Shown here piece by piece: positions 32,036 to 41,930 of a DNA stretch of 64,000 nucleotides. The notes below the pieces were generated by a model. That model saw only the letters and a program-made list of their open reading frames with translations, was not told the origin of the DNA and did no database searches. This stretch comes from Saccharomyces paradoxus (lineage: Eukaryota > Ascomycota > Saccharomycetes > Saccharomycetales > Saccharomycetaceae): contig NC_047499.1 of assembly GCF_002079055.1 (NCBI RefSeq), positions 868,001 to 932,000 on the forward strand, written 5' to 3'. The position numbers were made by a program, and so were the translations under genes. Numbering within the stretch: the first letter of the stretch is position 1; every line of letters starts with the position of its first letter.

Positions 32036-35000
32036 ATGGGTTCATCTGGTTCAAAATCGACCACAGCAACCACTACGTCGCATAGTAGTACGACTACCAC
32101 TAGTAGCACCACCAGTACAACTACCCCCACTACCACTAGCACAACGAGCAAAACAAGTACAACAAGTACAAGTACTACATCTACTACTACCCCAGAAATT
32201 GTTGTAAGCAGTTCTAGTACATTGGTTTCTTCTGTTATACCCGAACTCACTTCTAGCTCGTCGCTCTCCTCCGATACAATTGCCTCAATTCTATCATCGG
32301 AGTCATTGGCGTCCATTCTTTCTTCTTTTTCATACACATCATCCGATATCCCTAGTACATCGTTCAACAATATCGAATCATCGACTCCTGATCCTTCAAA
32401 CTCATACAGTGCTCCTTCCTCCACAACTACACAATCACCCGGCCCCACTACAGCGGCTGGCTCCATAAGCAGTAGCATTAGCCAAACATCTTCCTCGCAA
32501 ATCAGTTCATCAAGTGGAAGTGGTTCCTCTTCAGAGCCATCAGGAGAGTCTCCTGTCCTAGAAACGTCTGTCTTATCCTCTGATACAACTGCAGTCACAT
32601 CCTCTACATCTACCACGCTTACTGAACTTTTATCTTCCTCCGAGCCAAATTCCTCAAAACCGGCTGCTGCTTCAGTCAGCACTACTTTCGATTCTTCGAA
32701 AGAAATTTCTACTTCCACGTCTGATGTTTCGCCTGCCTCATTGCTATCGAGTACTTCCAGCCTCATAACCTCCAATTTGCCAACGTCTAGAGCTGCATCT
32801 AGTACATTTGAAAGATCCTCAACCGCTTCTAGCTTGAATATATCTGAACTTTCAGCCACTTCCAGCTCGACTGTTTCTTCAGCCCTGCCATTTACCTCTA
32901 CGATTTCATCGATCACTTCCAGCTTAACGACTTCAGAAGCTTTGTCCATGGCATCTAGCTCTGTGACCTCTAGTTTGTCCACAACATCTGGATTAGCAAG
33001 TTCATCGATGACATCCAGCTCGGTAAGTTCAGAAGCTTTATCGACGTCATCCAGCTCGGTAAGTTCAGAAGCTTTATCGACGTCATCCAGCTCGGTGAGT
33101 TCAGAAGGTTCATCGATGACATCCAGCTCGGTAAGTTCAGAAGCTTTATCGACGTCATCCAGCTCGGTGAGTTCAGAAGGTTCATCGATGACATCCAGCT
33201 CGGTAAGTTCAGAAGCTTTATCGACGTCATCCAGCTCGGTAAGTTCAGAAGCTTTATCGACGTCATCCAGCTCGGTGAGTTCAGAAGGTTCACGGGCGAT
33301 ATATAGCTTAGCAAGTTCTAGGTTGTACACCTCTAAAGCTGCATCAACTACTTCTAGCTTAGTTACTACAGAGGCTCCGTCAGTAACTTCTAGTCTAAGA
33401 TCGTTTAGTGAGCCATTAGCAAGCAATTCAGTCATTGAAAGTTCTTTGTCATTTGGTTACAATTTAACCGTCTCTACCATACCATCAGCCACATCTAGCT
33501 CGCTTACCTCTGAAGCTTCGTCAAGTAGTTCTAGCTTCGCCAATTCTAAAACTTCATCTGCTTCCGCTGGTTTGACCAGATCTAGAGCGCCATTCGTCAA
33601 TAGTTCAACCGTTGCAAGTTCTGCATTGACATCTATCAGTTTAAGCGCTTCTCAACTTCCATCAGCCCGGTCTAGTATCGCTTTTTCAGAAGCTTCGTCA
33701 ATTTCCTCTAGTCTAACTAGCTCTAGTGCGTCATCAGACAATAATCCAACTGTTACAAGCGCCTCACTGATAGCTAGCAGTACAAAAACTTCAGGAGTTT
33801 CATCAATGGTCTCTAGTATGACTCCTTCTGAAGCTACAAACACCTCCAATTTGGCCACATCTAGCGCATCATTTTTGAGCAATAAAGCTACTGTCCGCTC
33901 TTCATCAGAGACCAATACTGCAAGTAGTTTTAGTGTACCAACAGTCTCATCTAGCTCCGTTAGCTCCGATACTTCGTTAACCACTCCCAGCTTTGCCACC
34001 ACTAGTGCACCACTTGTAAGTAATGCGACTGTAATTAGCTCATCATTAGCAGATTCTAGCTTTCTCGCCCCTGGAACTTCTCCAGCTACTTCCACTTCGG
34101 TTCCTTCAGGAGCTTCTTCAACTATTCCTAGCAGGACTACTGGTACCCCATTCACAAGTAATTCTACGGTTGATAGATCTTCGTCAAGCGCAGCTGGTTT
34201 AGTTACCGATTCCGCGTCACCAGCTTCCACTTTACGCACTTCCAGCGCACCGTTAGTAAGTAGTGACGCCAGTTCTTCATTAGCAGCCCGCAATTTAACC
34301 ACTTCCAGCGTTTCTTCATCACAATTTGTAAGCAAATCGACTACTCCTAGCTCCATTCTAGTCGCTCCTAGTATCCATAGGTCTGAAAATTCCTCAATTG
34401 TCTCCACAATTGCAACGTCTCTCCCTAATCACACTACATTTGCTTCTTCAAGTTCAACATTCACCTCACCCACAAGTATCTCTGATGATACAACTTTTTT
34501 AACTACTGCTAAACAAATTGTAACATTAACCTCAACTGCCAATTGCAGCAGAGCTAGTGTCACTTCCAATATTACTAAAACAGCAATTATAAGTAGGGAG
34601 ATCACTATTGCAGAAACAGTTACAAGCTGTTCAGGTGGTTGCGTCAAAGGCAGAAACACAACCACATTTATTACTGTAACAGATATTAATACTTCTACTG
34701 CCACTACTTGCCCAGAAAAAGAAGCAACATTGACCACGAGTGGAGATGTAACAGAACATATCACCAGCACTAAAATAAATAATGTTGGAACATTCACGTC
34801 TTCAGAAAATTCCAGAGATACAAGGACTTCTCAAAAAACTGCAAAAATTGTACCAGAATCTAGAATCGTAAGGGGCTCATCAACCTTTGCAGAAACGACC
34901 TCACCAACAACAGATCTTACAGGAAAAGCATCCATGGAGACAAACCCTTCATCAACCTATTCATCAGCAACCAAGGTTACTGAAACCAGATCTGTTAAAG

Positions 35001-35386
35001 AAAATGCTTCACCAGTAACCCATTCACCAGCAACCAAGGTTACTGGAAACACAACTGTTGACGGAACGAAGAGTAAATCGACTAAAACAACAAAAGACAC
35101 TTCAACTATTGCGAGGTCTTCGGCAAGTCCAGTCGGCAAAGGTGAAACTACCCTTGAAACGATAATTGTTTCAAGTAAAAAGTTGTTATCAACATCGCAA
35201 CTAATTTCATCCACTAAAAAGGCAACCGGATCTACTACTAAACTTGCCGCATCCATTCATGGAACATCCTCATCTGCTAAACAAAGCACAACATTTACTG
35301 TCAGCACGGCAAAGCAAAATGCTGGTACGTTCCTGAACATTAACATGAAAGTTTTTGCCATTGGTGCTATTGCTTTGGTAGCTTAA
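32036..35386 (+). CDS. YMR317W: Large Ser/Thr-rich cell-wall-type protein (YMR317W)
   Basis: Positional and sequence orthologue of S. cerevisiae YMR317W, of unknown function, with mucin-like composition. It has 1,116 residues, of which Ser and Thr make up most. The Ser codons are nearly all TCN/AGY in a pattern that leaves long open frames on the opposite strand. Residues 323-418 are eight tandem 12-residue units of the type SSSVSSEALSTS. Four Cys occur only in the C-terminal third (ANCSRASV, TSCSGGCVKG, TTCPEKE), a layout seen in wall adhesins. The extreme C terminus is a short hydrophobic tail (VFAIGAIALVA) that could be a GPI signal. No N-terminal signal peptide is visible from the chosen start (MGSSGSKSTT), which is odd for such a protein. 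Possible alternatives: it is intracellular, or the true 5' exon is missed. Confidence 0.85.
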   Translation: MGSSGSKSTTATTTSHSSTTTTSSTTSTTTPTTTSTTSKTSTTSTSTTSTTTPEIVVSSSSTLVSSVIPELTSSSSLSSDTIASILSSESLASILSSFSYTSSDIPSTSFNNIESSTPDPSNSYSAPSSTTTQSPGPTTAAGSISSSISQTSSSQISSSSGSGSSSEPSGESPVLETSVLSSDTTAVTSSTSTTLTELLSSSEPNSSKPAAASVSTTFDSSKEISTSTSDVSPASLLSSTSSLITSNLPTSRAASSTFERSSTASSLNISELSATSSSTVSSALPFTSTISSITSSLTTSEALSMASSSVTSSLSTTSGLASSSMTSSSVSSEALSTSSSSVSSEALSTSSSSVSSEGSSMTSSSVSSEALSTSSSSVSSEGSSMTSSSVSSEALSTSSSSVSSEALSTSSSSVSSEGSRAIYSLASSRLYTSKAASTTSSLVTTEAPSVTSSLRSFSEPLASNSVIESSLSFGYNLTVSTIPSATSSSLTSEASSSSSSFANSKTSSASAGLTRSRAPFVNSSTVASSALTSISLSASQLPSARSSIAFSEASSISSSLTSSSASSDNNPTVTSASLIASSTKTSGVSSMVSSMTPSEATNTSNLATSSASFLSNKATVRSSSETNTASSFSVPTVSSSSVSSDTSLTTPSFATTSAPLVSNATVISSSLADSSFLAPGTSPATSTSVPSGASSTIPSRTTGTPFTSNSTVDRSSSSAAGLVTDSASPASTLRTSSAPLVSSDASSSLAARNLTTSSVSSSQFVSKSTTPSSILVAPSIHRSENSSIVSTIATSLPNHTTFASSSSTFTSPTSISDDTTFLTTAKQIVTLTSTANCSRASVTSNITKTAIISREITIAETVTSCSGGCVKGRNTTTFITVTDINTSTATTCPEKEATLTTSGDVTEHITSTKINNVGTFTSSENSRDTRTSQKTAKIVPESRIVRGSSTFAETTSPTTDLTGKASMETNPSSTYSSATKVTETRSVKENASPVTHSPATKVTGNTTVDGTKSKSTKTTKDTSTIARSSASPVGKGETTLETIIVSSKKLLSTSQLISSTKKATGSTTKLAASIHGTSSSAKQSTTFTVSTAKQNAGTFLNINMKVFAIGAIALVA
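33002..33289 (+). repeat. Tandem 36-bp coding minisatellite in YMR317W
   Basis: Eight in-frame 36-bp units encode three unit types: A = SSMTSSSVSSEA, B = LSTSSSSVSSEA, C = LSTSSSSVSSEG. Their order is A-B-C, A-C, A-B-C, so the array shows a higher-order period on top of the 36-bp unit. The near identity of units at DNA level indicates recent expansion or gene conversion, and copy number is likely variable between strains. Confidence 0.92.
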
Positions 35387-35680
35387 TAATGCACTGATTT
35401 GTCCGATACCCCATAGCGTGCACCTATTTGTAATTATATGGTAAGTTTTCCTCTTCACCTTTAAGGTGTTTTACAACGAGAAAATGAGAAAAAAACAAAA
35501 ATAATTGTACGAGTTGTTTATATGTAAATAATACTTTATAAACATAAAAAAAAAGTTTGAAATGTAACCTATACCGAATAAAACTGTACTCCTATATACA
35601 GAGCCAAAGCATGGCACAGTTAAAAAAGGAACGACATTTGGAATGAGTCTCACAAGAAAAGAAGTCTCCCAAAAGAGAAC
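35387..35680. other. Convergent intergenic region, YMR317W/ADH6
   Basis: An AT-rich gap of just under 300 bp between two 3' ends, with A-tracts near 35485-35505 and 35545-35555. I see no gene. Confidence 0.6.
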
Positions 35681-36763
35681 CTAGTTTGGAAATTCTTTAT
35701 CGTAGTCGACCAAAGTAAATCTATATCTAACGTCGCCTTTTTCCATCCTTTCAAAAGCTTCGTGAACACCAGCTTCACCGACTGGCAATGTTTCTACCCA
35801 AATCTTGATATCGTTTTCAGAGACTAATTCCAAGAGCTGCTTCAATTCTTTGATAGAACCTAGAGCACTGTAAGAAATGGAAACGGCCTTTAAGCCGTAT
35901 GGCTTCAACGTCAACATCTCATGTTGTTCTGGTATAGAGATTGAGACAATTCTACCACCAACCTTCATGGCCTTTGGCATAATATCGAAGTCAATATCGG
36001 TTAAGGACGATGCGCAAACTACAATCAGGTCGAAGGTATCAAAGTATTTTTCACCCCAATCTCCCTCTTCTAATGTAGCGATATAGTGGTCAGCGCCCAT
36101 CTTCATCGCATCTTCCCTCTTCCTTGAAGAACGAGAAATAACATATGTCTCTGCCCCCATAGCTTTAGAAATCAATGTACCCATACTGCCGATACCACCA
36201 AAACCAACAATACCAACTTTTTTGCCTGGACCGCAACCATTGCGAATCAATGGAGAGAAAACGGTCAAACCACCACATAATAGTGGAGCAGCCAAGTGAG
36301 ATGGGATATTTTCTGGGATGGGAACCACGAAATGTTCATGAACTCTAACGTAATTTGCATAACCACCCTGTGACACATAGCCGTCTTCATAAGGTTGACT
36401 GTAAGTGGTCACAAACTTGGTGCAGTATGGCTCATTATCACTCTTACAACGGTCACACTCCAAGCATGAAAAAACTTGAGCACCTACACCAACACGTTGG
36501 CCGATCCTCAGTCCACTGTTGGAATTGGTCCCTAACTTGACAACTTTACCAACAATTTCATGGCCGACGACTAAAGGCATCTTCTTGTTGCCCCAATGGC
36601 CAGCTGCACAATGAATATCGCTGCCGCAGACACCACATGCCTCGATCTTAATGTCAACATCGTGATCGTAGAATGGCTTTGGGTCGTACTTTGTCTTCTT
36701 TGGGTTTTTCCAATCTTCGTGCGATTGAATGGCGATACCTTCAAATTTCTCAGGATAAGACAT
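35681..36763 (-). CDS. ADH6: NADPH-dependent medium-chain alcohol (cinnamyl) dehydrogenase
   Basis: Zn-dependent, NADPH-specific reductase with broad specificity for linear, branched and aromatic aldehydes. It supports fusel alcohol formation and detoxification of furfural-type aldehydes. It has 360 residues from the Met of MSYPEKFEG at 36761-36763. Catalytic Zn ligands are visible at Cys46 (CGVCGSDIH) and in the GHE motif. The four-Cys structural Zn site is complete (CLECDRCKSDNEPYC). The Rossmann motif reads GFGGIGSMG, and the downstream SRSSRKRED patch explains NADPH preference. Two Yap1-type boxes lie upstream. About seventeen residues differ from S288C as I recall it. Confidence 0.96.
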   Translation of the reverse strand: MSYPEKFEGIAIQSHEDWKNPKKTKYDPKPFYDHDVDIKIEACGVCGSDIHCAAGHWGNKKMPLVVGHEIVGKVVKLGTNSNSGLRIGQRVGVGAQVFSCLECDRCKSDNEPYCTKFVTTYSQPYEDGYVSQGGYANYVRVHEHFVVPIPENIPSHLAAPLLCGGLTVFSPLIRNGCGPGKKVGIVGFGGIGSMGTLISKAMGAETYVISRSSRKREDAMKMGADHYIATLEEGDWGEKYFDTFDLIVVCASSLTDIDFDIMPKAMKVGGRIVSISIPEQHEMLTLKPYGLKAVSISYSALGSIKELKQLLELVSENDIKIWVETLPVGEAGVHEAFERMEKGDVRYRFTLVDYDKEFPN

Positions 36764-37665
36764 GGTTTTGATTTTTTTCTTGTTATGCTCAACCTCTTCT
36801 TTCAAGATGGATATGCGAATGTCACCACTGTAGTAAACGAGATTTAATTTACTGAATTTATACGAAACCTTGAATGGGCTTCATCTCGAGAACTGTTGGC
36901 ACTCTTTTTTCTTTTCGCTTTTCTTTTTCTCCTATATTGCCGTACCTATTTCCAGATGCGAAAGTTGATAGTGTGGCCATCGCGTCAAAGGCGGACATAT
37001 AAGCAGAGAGGGGAATTCTTTAGTCAGCGGAAGAATGTTTAGTCAGCGGGAAAAGCTCACATCCTGAAAGCATAAATTGTGTCAAAATATATCACCGATT
37101 TTCCGTAAAAAGACTGATAGAGGTAACGGAAATCATTTGTGATGACGGAGCCATGTTGACGAAGCCGCAACTATAGCGGTTTTGGTTGTAATCCTATACT
37201 AGTGTCTTGGAAGACGGGGATTCCAGATTAAAATAAACATCGGAGCTACTATAGCCGCAGGCACGACCAAATTGGTGGCTTAAGCTTTTGCGATGTTCAT
37301 CGATCGCTCCATTTAATATTTCTCTTCTTGAAGTCCTTTTTTCACGTTTAGGACTTTAATGGCGGCAAGTGACGGCACGGATTGCTCCGTCATAAGAAAA
37401 AGCATCCAGTACGTCATTGGCCAACTTAAAAAAAAGATCAATTAACCACACTTTATCCTGGATCTATTATCTATTATATATCAATTTAAATGTCTAGGCT
37501 CCCAGAGAAAAAATAAAAACTCAGAGGAGTATATACAAACTAAATAAAAGTTCTAAGGTTGATCGTTATTTCCGTACAGAAATGCCTAAATCTCCTAGCG
37601 ACAATTAATTCGCCCATCAATAACTTGAGAAATTCTCTCCACTAATGTCAAAATATTCAGTAAAG
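36764..37665 (-). promoter_or_regulatory. ADH6 promoter and FET4 3' flank, with doubled Yap1-type boxes
   Basis: The 12-bp string TTTAGTCAGCGG occurs twice, at 37019-37030 and 37038-37049, 19 bp apart and about 255-285 bp before ADH6. Each contains TTAGTCA, a Yap-family response element. CTTTTCTTTTCGC-type pyrimidine tracts near 36905-36930 are typical of yeast core promoters. From about 37440 to the FET4 end the DNA is AT-rich 3' flank. I see no gene. Confidence 0.6.
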
Positions 37666-39324
37666 CTACTTTTCCAACACCATAACCTCTGGGAAACGTT
37701 TTTCCACATATGATAGGAGAATGCGCCTACGTGCGTACAAAGCGGTCACCTCCACTCTTCTTTGACGATCAGCCCAATTATGTGCTTGCAACAGAACTAG
37801 TAAGAAGAATTCTTCGATAATCATGGTTGGCGTGTTAGCAATCAACTGACCTGTCGTACTCCAACGCATACCGGAAGCAATACAAATCAAAGCGATGATG
37901 ATCACGACGGATACCAGAACACTCCAAGGAGTTGAGCAGATCCTATTAATATACCGGGATGTTCTGTAACCAACGGTGTTAACCTCAGGGGCCTTACCAG
38001 TGAACTCTTCGGGACATTCAATACCTAATTCTTGGAACAGTTCAAGGTCTTCTCTAGCCACATCAGAGTAATTCTTCTCCTCGTGCTGGACAATCCTGAA
38101 GTACACTTCTCTTAGAACGAAACCATCTAAAAACCCAATTAAACCTGTGTATGTACCGATAATCAACCACCAATTATCATCCCACTTCATTGGCGAACCA
38201 ATACCAATCCAAGTAGCGAATACTGCTACACCAATCACAACACCAATCCCAGTCCCAATAATATCGGCATACCAATCAATCATTTTTCTCCCGGTTGATC
38301 TTTTTTTGGACTCAATGGTAACGACTGGGTGAGGCGTCTCGAAATCGTTAAAATGCTTTCTTATACGATAGTCGATTTTTTCGTCCATATCGAAGATATC
38401 AACCAAAAATTTCCCTGTGAAATAATCGTGTCTTGCTCTTATATTTTGTAAGAAAGTAGTGCAAATCAGAAGGGAGACTGCAACAGCAGTGTTGATATAC
38501 ATTTGCCAAGCGTCACTGAACTTTTTCAATCTTGGATTACTACCAGTAGTTTCTCCAGTGTAAGGTGCTGTGTTGCCTGCATCTTTTGGGATAGCACCAC
38601 AACCGATCCAAACGAAAATACCTATCCAAAATATCACCATTGCTGCAATTGAACCCATATATTTACTTGCTAAATTAGATAAACGGTCGTACCAATTTTC
38701 GACAGGCAGTTCTCCGTTAATGGCAGATGGGTCTATATGCTTTTCAACAGAAGTGACCTCATTAGCTTCAACCGTGCATTCTGCTTTTTCTTCCTCTGGG
38801 GTACTTCTTGTTAGGTAGTTTTTAAAGGAAGCCAATCTCGATTTCAATCTACCACAAATCAAAATTTGTTCATGTGTGCTCATCAATTGTTGCCTCATCA
38901 GTAGTGTGTCCCAAACATAACTTTGGATCGATTGGCCATCCTGCATAACAACCTGCCAATTGAAAGGTGCGTTATAAACAATACCAATCACCACCCAGAT
39001 TATGAGAATAACCCAAACGATGAAAAAAACGGCTTGTGAACCAGCCACTCGTACTAGAAAATCTAAAGATTTATCTGTAAAACCTTTACTTAATCCAGTG
39101 AAACCTTTACTCGTGAAGATTGCGCCTGTTTCTGATAAGTTTACATTACAAAGTTCGTCATCAGTACTCTCATCGCTGTGGCTGATAACTCTGACCACAT
39201 CATCGTTCTTGTAATCGTTGGAATCACCAAATTCTTCGTACTGTTTGCAATCAACAGTAGGTGCTCTATGATGAACGTCAGGTCTAGCACCTGGATTCCC
39301 GAGGAACTCTGAAATTTTACCCAT
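37666..39324 (-). CDS. FET4: Low-affinity Fe(II)/Cu/Zn transporter
   Basis: A plasma-membrane transporter for ferrous iron, also taking copper and zinc. The 552 residues equal the S. cerevisiae length. A cytosolic N-terminal region of about 85 residues is rich in Asp/Ser; several spans follow (for example AVFFIVWVILIIWVVIGIVY, AAMVIFWIGIFVWIGCGAI, VSLLICTTFLQ, IGTGIGVVIGVAVFATWIGI, VLVSVVIIIALICIASGM). A large hydrophilic loop with the charge-rich STPEEEKAECTVEANEV lies between spans 1 and 2. Upstream elements resemble Aft1, Rox1 and Zap1 sites, the three regulators known for FET4. Confidence 0.97.
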   Translation of the reverse strand: MGKISEFLGNPGARPDVHHRAPTVDCKQYEEFGDSNDYKNDDVVRVISHSDESTDDELCNVNLSETGAIFTSKGFTGLSKGFTDKSLDFLVRVAGSQAVFFIVWVILIIWVVIGIVYNAPFNWQVVMQDGQSIQSYVWDTLLMRQQLMSTHEQILICGRLKSRLASFKNYLTRSTPEEEKAECTVEANEVTSVEKHIDPSAINGELPVENWYDRLSNLASKYMGSIAAMVIFWIGIFVWIGCGAIPKDAGNTAPYTGETTGSNPRLKKFSDAWQMYINTAVAVSLLICTTFLQNIRARHDYFTGKFLVDIFDMDEKIDYRIRKHFNDFETPHPVVTIESKKRSTGRKMIDWYADIIGTGIGVVIGVAVFATWIGIGSPMKWDDNWWLIIGTYTGLIGFLDGFVLREVYFRIVQHEEKNYSDVAREDLELFQELGIECPEEFTGKAPEVNTVGYRTSRYINRICSTPWSVLVSVVIIIALICIASGMRWSTTGQLIANTPTMIIEEFFLLVLLQAHNWADRQRRVEVTALYARRRILLSYVEKRFPEVMVLEK

Positions 39325-39620
39325 AATTTGATCAGCGAATGTTTAACAATGAGGGTCTTACTAGGATTTCTATATTTGGCTTTTCCCTCCTTCTGCCTGG
39401 TACTGATCGACTTATAACGAAAGAAAATATACTCAATTTCTATTAATTACTTCAGACCATGAAGTATATTTATATAAACAAGTAACTCTAAAAAAAAAGC
39501 GTCGAATCAAGATGATGTTAGATCTTAAACTAAGGGGTGCAATTAAAAACATTTCTACTAAACAACTTCAAGGCCAGTAATATTCTATAGTTTTTTCCTC
39601 TTTATTTTTCCTGGTTTTTT
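39325..39620 (-). promoter_or_regulatory. FET4 promoter: Aft1, Zap1-like and Rox1-like boxes
   Basis: Read on the minus strand: TGCACCCC at 39534-39541 contains the Aft1 core TGCACCC, about 210 bp before the ATG. GCCTTGAAGTT at 39564-39574 matches 9 of 11 positions of the Zap1 element. CTCATTGTT at 39345-39353 matches the Rox1 core, though very close to the ATG; another Rox1-like string lies far upstream at 39837-39845 on the plus strand. The Aft1 box is the firmest of these. Confidence 0.5.
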
Positions 39621-40107
39621 TTTTGTTTGAGAAAAATGCTGCTTCCCAAAAAGACTCACCAAAAAATGCTCATGACCTTTTCAGTTTCAAGAGCAACCCC
39701 ACGGGTAGGTAAGAAAAAAGCGCCAACGATAGCGGCAACAGTGCATATCTTACATATAACCGCATATACTCCTAGCTCATTGCACATCTATAAGATTTAT
39801 GCCCCAATAAAGCTCGAGATCGTTCAATTTTTTTTTCATTGTTCTGGCCATGAAAACCGCAGACTACAACTACAATACCCTAGGGCCTCGCTAAAAAAAT
39901 GACTACGCGCGCTTATATAATTACTTGAATAAGACAAAGGAAAAAACCCTTGCGACATGTCGTAGGCACGCTAAAATGGGTTATTTAGTGGTAGTTACAA
40001 AGCCAGAGGGACGAAAACAGCCCGTTTCATACTAAAAATAATTCTAAGGAAGTGCGAATAACCATAAGTCAACCCTCGTACATGCAGGTTTTAGGGGCTT
40101 ATTGTTT

Positions 40108-40404
40108 ATGAACAATAGAACCGTGTCAGGTGAAGCAATGTTGTTCGCGCAGTCTCCTCGTGGGATATATAAAGTGCATAAAAGTGCACCCGGTTTTCGA
40201 AGCAAACGCTCTTCGCAACAAGGCAAAAAAAAAGGGAGGTCAAAGTGGAAGAGTACCCAAGCCACTCTGATTCAATCAACGGAGTGGCACGTATGGTTAG
40301 AACAGAAAGCAAATATATTTGCTCATATGCAAGGAAATAGACATGCTTACGATGCCTTAAACATGGGTCCGTCGTATGCAAATAAGGCACTACGTCCTAC
40401 TTGA
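40108..40404 (+). CDS. Small hypothetical ORF near the YMR320W position
   Basis: A 98-codon ORF from the first ATG (MNNRTVSGEAMLF), basic and without membrane spans or a recognised motif. It lies just beyond FET4 on the plus strand, where S. cerevisiae has the small uncharacterised ORF YMR320W of similar length; I cannot confirm orthology from memory. An overlapping minus-strand ORF of similar size weakens the case. It may be non-coding. Confidence 0.25.
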   Translation: MNNRTVSGEAMLFAQSPRGIYKVHKSAPGFRSKRSSQQGKKKGRSKWKSTQATLIQSTEWHVWLEQKANIFAHMQGNRHAYDALNMGPSYANKALRPT

Positions 40405-41297
40405 ACAAGGAGATTAAAGAAAATTCGGTAGAAGAAACTCTTCTTTTAGAAAGTGCGCGTTTCTTTTTCTTTTGTGAACTGTTCATCAAAATCCTTGTGC
40501 GCGTTGCGAACTGTAGCAACGCATAACAGTTCATACAGGCAAGATGAATGAATTTATTTTTGAGCTGCTCATACTAGGAAACCGGGTGTTAATTTCTTTC
40601 TCTTTACTTTATTTAATATAGAGCCGTTACTCAACATAAACTTCTTGGTATTATAACTTTGCAATGTCCGAAGTAGAAGACGTCAAGCAAGAGTTAGGGT
40701 GTCTTTGCTTTGCTACTGCGCATTTTGAGATATGCTATTTGACAAAGAGTTAAACCCGACAACCATTTGTCCCAAGCGTTTTCATGTAGTGAATAAAAAT
40801 TTTTATTCCGTATATTTCATCTTTGTCTGCCCAACTTCTCAATGAACGAAATGGCATCCGCGATAACCAGATTTTGATTTTTTTGGCCAATGTATTAAAA
40901 TGAACACCCTAAAATCCCAAATGAAAAAGGCTCTCGCATGTATTAGGGTTTACGTTATCTAATAATCACTGCCGTGATCACCGATTTACGTGGACGGTAT
41001 CACTGACATCCATACGTTTTCATTATCCTTTACTATATGTCACTGCTATTTTTGTTCTTATCAAAGGAAGAGCGCTAGTCCATATTTTAGTGTTTCTTTA
41101 TCACTGACCTACTACAATACCCAGCGCTAAAGAATAGTTCTAAGACTTCCATCTGCGAGTGGTCCCGTGCCAGAAATGATTTTTGCTTTCATTGTTTCTA
41201 TGAAAAGAAGCAAGTGATCATGTGGGGCAACCAAAACTGTGATATACTGTACCGAGTGAAACAGGCCGCGTTGCGATCTCTTCCCAAAATAATTTAA

Positions 41298-41930
41298 ATG
41301 AGGATCTATTATCGTATACTAACGCATATATATATCTTGTCACTGAGCGCTAAATATTCCAAGACTACGTTTCTTTGTTGTCATGTAGCCCTCGAAGAAA
41401 GACTTCGACACCCATCAACGATAATTTCTAGTAAGGACCTCTTGGATTCTAAAAACGTACAAAGACTTGATTTACCACTAATTTACAACACTCCTGATAT
41501 TGTATTCCGCTGTCAAGTAGATACCCAAGCAGAATTGCTATGTTAGAGGGCTGCTTAATGACATTCACGAAAGAGTCTAGAATTTATAGATTTGGAATAG
41601 CTATGTACTGTTTCATATAAATTTCTGGCCCGACCTCATATAATTATTACAGAGCATACTTTTGGGGTGCAGAGTGAGCTGTAAGGTAAAATATCCACTG
41701 AATTCTTGCACCTTTAAAAGTCAATACATCGCACTTTTATGAGAATTTGCCTTTACGTGGACTTAGGCTTGCAAAACTTCAGGAAGATGGGCATATTCTT
41801 CTCGAACGGTATTCAAAGGCACCTGTTTCAACAGCTACGATAATGGAGCCAAGTAAACAGCAAAAACAGGCCTTCTGGGTATGCAGGATGTATGTAGTAT
41901 ATCATTGTTTGAGATTATGACAGGCTTGTG
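41298..41930 (+). pseudogene. Decayed protein-coding stretch, possibly a zinc-cluster regulator
   Basis: Two coding-like segments lie on the plus strand. The first runs to a stop at 41546 and reads sensibly from about 41385 (VALEERLRHPST, then LDLPLIYNTPDIVFRC). The second, about 41701-41930, has no ATG and reads through LPLRGLRLAKLQEDGHILLE and then QKQAFWVCRMY. The AFW...GL pattern is reminiscent of the middle homology region of fungal Zn2Cys6 regulators, but no zinc cluster is present and the match is weak. Stops and frame changes separate the parts. I read it as a probable gene relic of uncertain family. Confidence 0.3.

Noticed and set aside
31993-33435. A 480-codon open frame on the minus strand, rich in Leu/Glu/Asp, opposite YMR317W
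   Set aside because: It mirrors the Ser/Thr codons of YMR317W, including the 36-bp array. The bias for TCN, AGY and ACN codons removes stops on the other strand, so the frame is an artefact; similar shadows lie at 33652-34407 and 34429-34797.
40044-40404. Overlapping small ORFs on both strands near the YMR320W position
   Set aside because: The minus-strand versions lack motifs and simply oppose the plus-strand ORF; I kept only the plus-strand candidate at low confidence.
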